Assembly: GCF_963676685.1 (NCBI RefSeq)
Contig: NC_092355.1
Location: 65,603,006-65,667,005, forward strand
Source of the DNA: Mytilus edulis
Taxonomy: Eukaryota; Mollusca; Bivalvia; Mytilida; Mytilidae
Reading direction: 5' to 3'
DNA length: 64,000 nucleotides
Position 1 is the first letter of the stretch, and each line of letters starts with the position of its first letter. The translations under genes were made by a program, and so were the position numbers. The notes beneath the pieces were generated by a model, which saw only the letters and a program-made list of their open reading frames with translations, was not told the DNA's origin and did not search any database. Of the stretch, positions 25,501 to 37,500 are shown one piece after another.

Positions 25501-28500
25501 TTTCAGCTTTGGTCTTCAGCTATATCTTCATAGTCATAACATGTTGGGTTTTAGTCATATTGTAACGGTAAAAAATCTATTTACCTCCCTAAATGTTACT
25601 TATATTTATAGTCTATTTCTATGGCTTATTAGTCAACATGAAATTATATATGGGGATTTTCATTGTTCAAATTATTAAAGGAAGTGTCAAATTTGTAAAA
25701 ACATCGCTTAGTATTCATTAACAACAAGACTTCCTCTTATAGGGAGGTTAAACTAACGGCGGAAGTTGAAGCTCATTTCTAAACACAAACAACATGGCAT
25801 CTTTCAGTCAGGGACAAACTGTTCCACAGAAAACTTTACGTTCAAAGATAAAAGACGACCATTTAACGTGTGCCATCTGCTTAGGAAACTATGATCACCC
25901 GAAAGCGCTATCATGCTTGCATACTTTCTGTGAAAATTGCATCAGGGGATATATATTCGGCAGAAATTTTGACAAAGTTGGCAATTTTCCATGCCCTGAA
26001 TGTAAGCAAATCATACAGATTCCCGCGGGTGGTGTTGAATCTTTCCCCGATAACTTTCATATCAAAAGTTTGTTGGATGCTCTTTCGACCCCGGCACGTC
26101 CGGCCCCTCCTAGAACAATAAACCCAAATTCTGAACCTAATAACAGTCAATTTACAGACCAAAGTGGGGCAAGTGGTGATTCATATTTATACCCAGCACT
26201 TCAACGTTCTGACAGTGAGAAAAAAGACTATGTGTTTGTTGAAGGAGATAAAATGATACTGAAGTTTGGACAGTTTGGAGGTACCTTGATAGACTTTCAT
26301 AAGCCATACGATTTAGCCATTAGTCAAACTGGCCAATACGCAATATCTGATAGAAGTGGCTCAAGAATACTTGTTTTTTCGAATACCGGAATATTATTAA
26401 GCCGAATCACTTGTATGAATTGCAAGATAAGTGGGCTCACTTTTATGCGAGATGGAAATATTCTTGTAGCTGTTGCAAATGCTGGTTCATCAATTATGAG
26501 AGTTTATAATATGGACGGAAAACTTTTAGAAGACATTGGTGAATTTTATAAATTTGCCAAACCTAGTGGTATAGCTATAAATAGTAGTCATCAAATAGTT
26601 ATTTCTGACTTAGAAAGTCACACAATAATGATTTTCACTGACAAGAGAAAATTTTCAACTAAATTTGGAAGTAAAGGTTCTGGAGAGAAAAGATTTCTTT
26701 CTGCAAACTTTATTACCATCAATCAGAAAAACCACATTATCGTTTCTGATTGTGGAAATAACTGTATTCAGGTGTTTGACAGTACGGGTGAATTTAAACA
26801 TAAGTTCGGCATCACAGGTGAAGGTCATGGTCAACTCTCCTGTCCCATGGGAGTTGCAACAGATAGTCACAATAACATTATAGTGGCTGATGCAGGAAAT
26901 TTCAGAGTAGAAATTTTTGACAAAAAGGGAAGACATATCAAGTGCCTTATTGAAGATACAGACGCAATAGGAAATGAAGCAAAGCCTTTAAATGTAGCAG
27001 TGACTCATAAAGGGGACATTGCTGTTTTACTTGTCGGTGAACAGTTCGCTGAAGTGAGAGTTTTTAGATGGAATGGCTAAAAGATGTATTCTGACAACTG
27101 ACAATCTTCAATTTAAATGAATCAGAAATAAATGTATTAAATTAAAAAGATATCCTTGATAATATTTGATGGATGTATATGATGTACAATTTTTGTATTT
27201 TGACAACTGACAATCTTTAACTTTAATGAATTGGATATTATAATGATTAAAGTGTATTAAATTAAATAGTATTAATAAATTAATATAAAAACAATTACAT
27301 GCATAATATTACAAATGAAAGTATACTTGTATTACATGTATATATGTATTTTGTTCAACATATATAGCATTGTATTTTAATTATTATATAAGAAAATGTA
27401 TGAACATGTACCTGTCATGCCTATGTACTATTTAAAATCTCCCCCATTCCATCAGTCAGAGCTCAGACATAAACAAGTCCATTTTTGTTTTTGACTTAAA
27501 GAAGTCAAAACATGTATTTATTATCATGATTATAAAATGTGTTTTCAATTTTAGACTTATTTAAGTCAGAAAATGACAGACTTGTTTAGGTCTATTTATG
27601 TTGATGAAAAAACTTAATTTTACTTGGTGGCCAAAGTACACCACCTACATGTATGACAGCAAAAACCTGTCTGAGAGTTCACAAGGACTTGAGCTATCTA
27701 TATTTAATTATTTAATTGAACATCCTTACTAAACACAGATGTTTTACCTCATTTAGTGTGGTTCCAGGTGGTTGTTTTGTAAGGATAATTAACATTATCT
27801 CCGATTTTTTAGACTCTCATTCATATTTTTCTATAGAAGACAAAGCATCGTCTTTCAATGTTGTCATTATTTGATTTAGATGCATGACCTTTTTATAAAT
27901 ATGCGTGGGTCTTGAAGTTAACCAATTTTGATAACTTATGATCGACTTGTACATGTTGTAGGAGTCAACATTTGCAACTTTTTGATTCTTGTCAATTATT
28001 TCTTGCTTAACAGTATTTGACTTATTTTAGTCGTATTTTGTCTTGCAATAATTATAAGGGAGACAAATCCTAAAACTTACAAATTTAGACCTCTATGAGT
28101 CAAAAGCAAATTCAGACTTATTTATGTCTGAGCTCTAACTGTCCATTATCATGATTATTTAATTATTTGCAATTGTTTATATTTTATTTCAGAAGCATGA
28201 ATTATGTTGATTCTCCATGCCATGATTGAAATATATTTTACAATGTACAAGATGTATACATGGTATATTAGATTACTATGCACTGATTATAATTTATACT
28301 AACTAAAGACAAACAGAGAGTTAACTCTTCATTACATGTACAGTACATAAACATGATGAAGATAAGTATTGTTTGTATATATTTCATGTCTTATACACAG
28401 TCACTTGAGTTGAGGTTTATTTATGTTATTTGTTCCAAATATCATTTCCAAAGAGCTTTTATTGGTTGAATTTTAAATATTTTATGTCAGATTGTCATAA

Positions 28501-31500
28501 ATAAGTACATGTAAGTACTGTAACTTATACAATGACGATAGATGTACATTAACAGTATTTAACTTGACATGATAATTGTTTCTGTACCATTGATAATGTA
28601 CATGTATCACATATCATGCATATTTGTCATGTATGTTTATTTATTTTTTCATTGTCATCTAAAAAAAGAGTATCATTGATTTTATATGTCAGAACATGAT
28701 TTACATTTTCCTTATAAAGCCATGAAAGCTGATGAAAAGTTACAAGATATACAATGATATATGCAACAATTTTTTTGACAGTTTACGCATTAGAAATGTT
28801 AGATGTATGTTTATTTTTTACTTATAACTAAGGACTAAATCCCAGGTTGGATATTTTTTTTATTACAACTTTGAGCAAGAAGCCAAAGTACATGTATGTG
28901 AATTTCATGCACACATGCATATATGATACATGTGTCATGTTCATAATGTTTGTGTAATATTTTTTTCTAGTAGATATGTTTTTTTCTGTAAGACTGTCAT
29001 TGTATGACACCTGCCTATATACATTGTGATATACACAATAAACATTTTAGCTAGCGTACAACCTTTTTTATAACATAACATATTAATTGTTAAAAGGTGT
29101 TTTTCTGAATTATCTGAGTTTGATTTTAAAAGCAGAAATTAAAATAAAGTTAAAGACAGTTGATTAAGAAATGTTGAAAGTAAAGTTTTTTCCACACCAT
29201 CAATTTCAAAAATATTTCTTTACCATAAGCCATGAATATTTAATATATCAATGAATACATTTTTATAACAGGACACTATCAATGACTGTACTCTTTGAAG
29301 TTTTAAAAATACAGGCATTTTTTTTAAATTTTTAAATGTACATTGACATGTTCAGTTGTATAAATGGCTTGTTCTATAATGATTAATTTTACTTTTGGCA
29401 TGTTTGTGGACACTAAACAGATGCTAAAAGGTTTAAATTATGTTCATTTGATAATGAAGTAGGCATTCCTTTTGTGGCATTTATCATAGTTATTTCTATT
29501 GTGCATTTCTGCATGAACTTAAACAATATATCTGTGATATTATGTAAAATTTTTCCTAAATTTTGGTGCCTTGGCATGGAAATACAATGTGATATATTTT
29601 CTAACCTTTTTTCTTAAAAACTGTTTATTGTATTTGTAACAAGTGCCTTCATATACAGTGTATATGGTTTTCAGTGCAGGTTAAAGTTTTTCTCTTGATT
29701 AAAATTAAATACAATCTACATGTAGATGTCTTTTATTTTTTATGCCCCTGCCACAACAGCATTGAACAGAGGGGGCATAAAGTTTTACCCTTGTCCGTCC
29801 TTATGACCCGAAATTGGTTTCCGTTCTCTAACTCTAACTTTATTATTATATTATGAAACTTATATACAATGATTATTACCACAAAACACAGATCAAAGAA
29901 TTTTGCTGGCATCACTTTTATCATTCTTGAGTCATATAAAAAAGAAGATGTGATATGATTGTCAACCGTCTACAAGAGACCAAAATTACACAGAAATTAA
30001 CAACTATAGGTCACCATACGGCCTTCAACATGAGCAAAGCTCATACCGCATAGTCAGCTATAAAAGGCCCCGAAATGACAATGTAAAACAATTCAAACGA
30101 GAAAACTAACAGCCTTTTTTACATAAAAAAATGAATGAACATGCCCCTTTCCAAATGGAAAATTGCTGAATTTTTTGTTTCCATTCTCTTACTGGATTGA
30201 GGTTTAATTTTTTGTCATTAGGTTTTGAAAACACCTACACCAGTGTAGATCAATCTTGCAGGAAGACTTCTAATAGGTGATATTTTAATATTTAGTTCAC
30301 TAGAAATTTTGCTATAAAAATAAGTAGATGGGGTATGTCAGTGCTAATGTGACAAATATTCACCAAAGTTCAAATTAAGTAGATGCAAACAATAACAGGC
30401 AACCATCAGGCCTTCAACAATGAGAAAAACCCATACCGTATTATTGGCAATAAAAGGCCCTGACATAAAAAATATGAATGAATATATATAGGAAGATTTG
30501 GTGTGAGTGCCAATGAGACAACTCTCCATCCAAATAACAATTTATGAAAGTTAACCATTATAGGTCAATGTACGGCCTTCAACACAGAGCCTTGGCTCAC
30601 ACCGAACAACAAGCTATAAAGGGCCCCAAAATTAATAGTGTAAAACCATTCACACGGGAAAACCAATGGTGTAATCTATATAAAAAACAAGAAACATGTA
30701 TAAATTACATAAACAAACGACAACTACTGTATTTCAGATTCCTGACTTAGGACAGGTACAAACATTTGCAGCGGGATTAAGCGTTTTAATGGTACCAAAC
30801 CTTCTCCTTTTTTCTGAAACAATAGCATAACATACATCACAACATAGAAGAACTCGATCAAAAAACATAAATTAACACACTATGACTGAATAAATTTGAT
30901 CTGCGATATAGTACATTTGTATCATGACAATTGTCATCATTTCATACAAAATATGAAGACAGATCAATAGATAGTGTGTAATTCCAATGGTAAATACTAC
31001 ATGCATATCAGAACAAGAATGTGGTAAACATATATGTCTATAGCTGTATAGTGTGAATAATTTACAAGTCCTTGACCAGACACAGCCATGAATCAAATCT
31101 ACAGTATCATGCACATCAGAAATCCAAAACAGTCAAAATATCAGAAGAGGGTGAAGGTTTAGTGAGTTGAGGAATGGGTTGATCAAAACTTGACAAAAGG
31201 GTGAGGTTTCTAGGTATTGGAACCCCCCTTTTTTCGACTAGTTATACATTTGAATTGGGACATTCACATATGATAAGAACACCCCCTCCCCTTTCTCCTG
31301 GGTTTGGAATTTTGAACACCCCTCTTCTACCTCATAATTTCATGGATTTGGTGTGAACTGTTTATATCATTTTTGTTTATGGTCTGAACTGATTTACATA
31401 ATGCAAAGGACAGGTTCAATATTATAATAGAGATGTGAATAGATATGTTGTGATGTTACACTTCCTGGTTTACCATTATGTTTACAGGTAGGGTTGTGCA

Positions 31501-34500
31501 CCCACAACATTTTTTATTGCTTGTAACCCAAAGTCATGAGCCTGTAACTCTGTTGTTTTCCATATATATATATTTTTTTAGCCTAAATGCAGCAGTTGGT
31601 TATGTCATTTTTAATTATTTCATTTTTTGTCATGCTTGGGTCATTTAATGCTTATTTATTATAGTGAATACATTCATTGTTGAAGGCTGCACAGTGAATA
31701 AAAGTTGTATAACTCCAACCTTCTGACTCTGTTGGGTAGCTGCATCATATTGGCAATCATACCACTGACATTGACCTATAATGGTTTACTTTTAAATTAA
31801 TAAAATGTTATTTGGATGGAAAGTTATCTCATTATAGGCACTCACACCACATCTTCCTTTAAGTTTGTCTCAACCAAATGTTATGAAACTTATACACAAT
31901 GCTTGTTACCATTAAACACAGATCAAGTTTGAATTTTGGGGTCCTCAATTTAACCATTCTAAAGTTATGCCCCTTTATAAATGAAAAAAAACCTCTATTT
32001 ATTAAGTTTCAGTTCTCTAACTTAAGTTGGCCTCAACCAAATGTTAGGAAACTTACACACAATACTTATTATAATGTACCACAAACCTCAGATCATGAAC
32101 ATTTTTGGGTAGCGTCACTTTTACTGTTCTTCAGTTATGTCCCTTTCTAACTTTATACGTTAGCAATTTGGGGCATCATCTGTGTCATGGGACACATTCC
32201 CCATTTATTTATAAATATATTACATGCACAAATACAATGAAGTATATTGATATCACAGAAATTATACATGATAATTTTTTTTAAACAATATTATGTAAGT
32301 GGATTCATTTCATTAATTTGTCCTGAAAATAAGTATTATAAATCTCAATGACCCACATGATTTTGATCAGTGGACATTTTTAGATGATCAACTTTTGTTT
32401 TTCACAGTGAGACCACATTTATATCCCAGAAAATGATTACAAACCTCCACTTGTATTTTTGTCCATCTGATGAGTTAAGCCTTTTTCAACTGATTTTTAT
32501 AGTTTGTTCTTATGTTGTACTGTTATACCACTGTACCAGGTTAGGGGGAGGGTTAGGATCCTGCTAACATGTTTAACCCCGCCACATTATTTATGTATGT
32601 GCCTGTCCCAAGTCAGGAGCCTGTAATTCAGTGGTTGTTGTTTGATTATATGTTACATATTTGTTTTTCGTTCATTTTTTTTTTACATAAATAAGGCTGT
32701 TAGTTTTCTTGTTTGAATTGTTTTACATTGTCTTATCGGGGCCTTTTATAGCTGACTATGTGGTATGGGCTTTGCTCATTGTTAAAGGTCGTACGGTGAC
32801 CTATAGTTGTTAATGTCTGTGTCATTTTGGTCTTTTGTGGATAGTTGTCTCATTGGCAATCATACCACATTTTCTTTCTTATATTATTATTATTAAATAA
32901 AATTGAGAATGAAAATGGGGAATGTGTCAAAGAGACAGCAACCCGACTATAGAACAGACAACAGCAGACTACATTATTATTAAATATAGGAGAGAGAGAA
33001 AAGAAAATACTAGGCTGATGTACATTCTGTGTACATTGTGTAATTGCATGTCAAAGGAACAGTACTTTTATTGCTGTTCTTCATTTTGAAAAGAGACAAC
33101 TAGTGATTTATGATGAAATTATGACTAATTCCATTTATTTTCATTAACCAATAACAACTACAAAAGGTTTTGAGGATACACCAATTTTACATTAAATGAA
33201 TAAGTATAAAGGCCTCCCTGCAACTACTGGAATTTTTGTACCAGTGATAAAATATAACTATACAGAAAACTAACAGTTGATCCACTTTCACTGTTGTTTG
33301 TTGGTATCAATTTCTTCAATTACCAAAAAATCCCACAATAATAATAGTTCATGCCAAAATTTTTTTTTTTTCAACTACTGATAAAATTATTTAAATTAAT
33401 ATCCCGAAAAGAGAATTAAAAGCAAATAAAAAAAGTCTGGACACAGCTTTTGTTTTCTCTGTTTGAAGTATTAAGACAGGTATTAAATAGACTGCATATC
33501 AGAAAATATCTGTTTTATTAAGCAAACTAAATAGAACATTCTCGTTGCAATCAAGAAATCTTTAAAATGTATTAATTGAGATTTCTGCAATTGAGACATT
33601 TGAATAAAATGTCATAGGTTATAACATATATTCAGAAATATTGTCTACCCCTTTTAACATTGTCCAAATTATTCTGATTTTGTATCTGAAAGTCTACCCA
33701 GTAAACAATTTCCCAGACTAAATCATTAAAAACAAATGTTTAAATAAATGAGAAGTTTCATTGAATGGATACAGATACACAGTGTGTAAACATGTGGTGG
33801 TCCCCTTCAGTGTCAAGCATCAATGATAAGGAATTAAACATTACATAATTCTTATGTTTTCTGCTATGAAAAATAAATGGCTTAAAATATTACCAAAAAT
33901 CAAATAAACTGTACAGCAAGGTAAAAAAGACACTGAAAACTATAAGTCAATATTTTTTGTGAAAAAAGGGAGACAATCCAAAAATGAATTTCTAAAAGTA
34001 CACCCAAATAAATTCAGCCAAGCATTACTTTTGCTGGTGTTATGTGATTCACTGTAAAAGAGGGTGATTGCAGGAGACTAAACATGATAAACTATGTTCA
34101 TTAACACATAGAGTGGTTGAAAATAATGGATGGCTTTTTAACATCCACTGCCAAATAAAATCAACATGACAAGAACATGCTACCAGAATGCAATAGGAAT
34201 ATAAGCCTTGCTTTGTATGATACCATCACACTAGCCCTTGTTTCTCTTGCTAGTTCACAAGGTAATAGTCTGTAGGAAGATGTGTTACAATTTTTCTATG
34301 CATTGTTCTGACTAAACCCAAACCAACCAGTCTTTGCTCTTACTGCTTAATGCTGCATGCTTAGTGGAGAGGAAGCATATACCAATTTTAAAGTTTTTGG
34401 TTTGACCTAACGAGGGTTGGAACCAGCAACCTCCTGCACTTGAGGTTAACAGGAGACCATTAAGGCGTTCTGTCACATAAGAAAAATACAGTTCAGAAAG

Positions 34501-37500
34501 AATCACTGTCAAATTAATTGATTTGTGTAGTAATTGTAGTATTAAGTAAAATATGTTACCTCCGCCCATGGAATGTAGTATAAAGAAACACTGTAGACAA
34601 TCACAGAACTCAGCAGCTCTCCTAATAACATCAGATAACTGTTCTCTATACTGTGCGCCATACATCTTATGTCCTACAGCCCTAAATATTACAAAATAAC
34701 ATCAGATAACTGTTCTCTATACTGTGCGCCATACATCTTATGTCCTACAGCCCTAAATATTACAAAATAACATCAGATAACTGTTCTCTATACTGTGCGC
34801 CATACATCTTATGTCCAACAGCCCTAAATATAACAAAATAACATCAGATAACTGTTCTCTATACTGTGCGCCATACATCTTATGTCCAACAGCCCTAAAT
34901 ATTACAAAATAACATCAGATAACTGTTCTCTATACTGTGCGCCATACATCTTATGTCCAACAGCCCTAAATATTACAAAATAACATCAGATAACTGTTCT
35001 CTATACTGTGTACCATACATCTTATGTCCTACAGCCCTTTATAAAATAAAATTAATATATATATTGTTTACCATGCATCTTTTGTCCAACAGTAGTAAAT
35101 AAAATTAGATAAAAAGATAACTGAATTAAAAGTTATCTCCCATATTTTTGAAGCAGATTAAACAAAAGCAATTAATATATCATAGAATTTAAGTGATTTG
35201 TAATTGTCAACTTCCCTAACTTTGTGATGAATATTATCATGATTATGGTACAGCAATACCATTTGGAAACTTAAAAAAATACATTATATTTCATTTTAAT
35301 TTAAGTATAACAAGAATGTGTCCTCAGTACAAGAATGCCCCACTCGCACTTTCATTTTCTATGTTCAGTGGACCGTTACATTGGGATAAAAACTCTAATT
35401 TGGCATTAAAATTAGAAAGATCATATCATAGGGAACATGTGTACTAAGTTTGAAGTTGCTTGGACTTCAACTTCATCAAAACCTACCTTGACCAAAAACT
35501 TTTACCTGAAGCGGGACAGACGGACGGACGAACGGACCAGAAAACATAATGCCCCTCTACTATCGTAGGTGGGGCATAAAAAAGAAGATGGGGCACAATT
35601 ACCAATGAGACATCTTTCTACAAGAGTACACAGAAATTAACAACTATACGTCACCGTACAGCCTTCAACAATGAGCAATGCCTATACCGCATAGTCAGCT
35701 ATAAAAGGCCCCGAAATGACAATGTAAAACAATTCAAACGAGAAAACTAACGGCCTTATTTATTTTTGAAAAATGAAGGCTCAATGGCCATATTGTTTTA
35801 AAATGGGTTATCTCCCTTGGTTTTGTTAAATATTTCATTGGCCTTATTTCTAATTTAAATTCAACTGTTTTAAGATGTGGACATTTGTACTGATGGAATA
35901 TAATGATTACTGCATAAATGTGACAGGATGAATACTTCAATTGTTTTAACTTCCAATATAATGTATGTTGCAGAGAATTATTCTAATTTAAAAAAAAGCA
36001 TGCATAAAAGATTTATAATACTTAGGCCAGGGTTTTTTAGTTTGTTGGTTTACAGATTTTCCCCCCTGAATAAGGCGGGTCAGTCGGTCGGGAAAAAAAG
36101 AAAAAAAATATCTTTCAAGACAGAAAAATATGCAAAATAAATATATATATTTCACCTTTCTGTCAATATGTTTGTTATGCTATTTAGTCAACATTTCTTA
36201 GATTTTAGTTCGATGAAATTTTATTGCTGAGCTGTCATAAAAACATTGCATGACATTCTAATAATTTCTCATACAAAGGGGGGGGGGTGCATGGACAAAG
36301 ACGAAATTAAATCGTCATTTCACAAACAAGAAAAAAAGATTCGTGTAGCTCTTCAAGCACGAAAACTGATAAAGAAAAAAAAAGGAAAAACGTTGTACGA
36401 AAATAAGTTCCAACACACATGTCAAAAACGTAATAGACTCGTCCACTGGAAAAATGAGAATATCGGGTTAATCTGTTGTCATGCATTCCCGTTTTTTTAT
36501 CCTAATGGACGATATATTTTTATTATCTATGAAACAAGAAAATTCAAAATGATTATTTAATATTCAGTACTTTAACTTGATGTCTTCCACCTGTCCACAT
36601 TTGGACAAGTCTATTTCTATCAGATGATGCATCTTACGGACTGATCACTAATACGGGAAACAAACTTATTGTGTATTTGGTTTTAAACACAGGTTTTGTT
36701 TCGTAAAATTATTTGCGCAAACGACATTTCAAGGTCATTTATTATTGATTTGTCTATTTTTAAAAACGTAAACTGGAAGTTTTATTTTTTCACTACAGAA
36801 AGTGTTATCAATTTTGTTAGTCATGATTAAAGCATTTCATTTCATAAAAAAAAGATTGTTTAATTATTTTTCAGGGATAATGCATTTGTAAAGGTCGGCG
36901 GGAATAAAAAAGCATGAAAACTCAATTTTATTTTTATTCTGGAAATCGACAGATCTGTAAACCAACAAATTAAAAAATTCTGGCCTTATCAGTTGTTTTA
37001 ACTTAATTTCTCACAGATTATTATACAAGAGTGCACACGCTGAAATGTCATACCTTCTTTACTAATCATTGATATTATGTTGATAGTCCTAAATATATTC
37101 ATGATATTAGCTTAATTATTACAACTGTCATGATCACATAAACTTAACATTAACCAAGAAAACTAAACATTGATCAATGAACCATGAAAATGAGGTCAAG
37201 GTCAGATGAACCATGTCAGCCAGGCATGTACAGCTAACAATTCTTCCATACAACAAATATAGTTGACCTATTGCTTATAGTTTAAAAAAAACAGACCAAA
37301 ACATAAAAGCTTAACACTGAGCAATGAACCGTGAAAACAAGGTCACGGTCAAACAAAACCTGTGCGGCTGACATATAGATCATAAAATATTTCCATACAC
37401 CAACTATAGTTGACCTTTTGTATATAGTATTAGAAAAAAAGACAAAAACTCAAAAACTTAACTTTGACCACTAAACCATGAAAATGAGGTCAATGTCAGA

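Noticed and set aside
30544-30750. Frame similar to one at 19772-20065
   Set aside because: The similarity arises because both lie in copies of interspersed repeat family C; it is not a gene family.
34312-34665. 117-codon frame covering TUBE1 exon 5
   Set aside because: After the donor at 34559 it runs into intron and the SINE-like sequence. Only 34560-34681 is coding.
34625-35040. CRISPR-like array
   Set aside because: The units are contiguous 71-base tandem repeats without unique spacers and are derived from a TUBE1 exon; the genome is eukaryotic.
36246-36560. 104-codon frame as a transposon-encoded protein
   Set aside because: It is lysine-rich and low in complexity, has no recognised motif, and lies in a short element otherwise without coding sequence.
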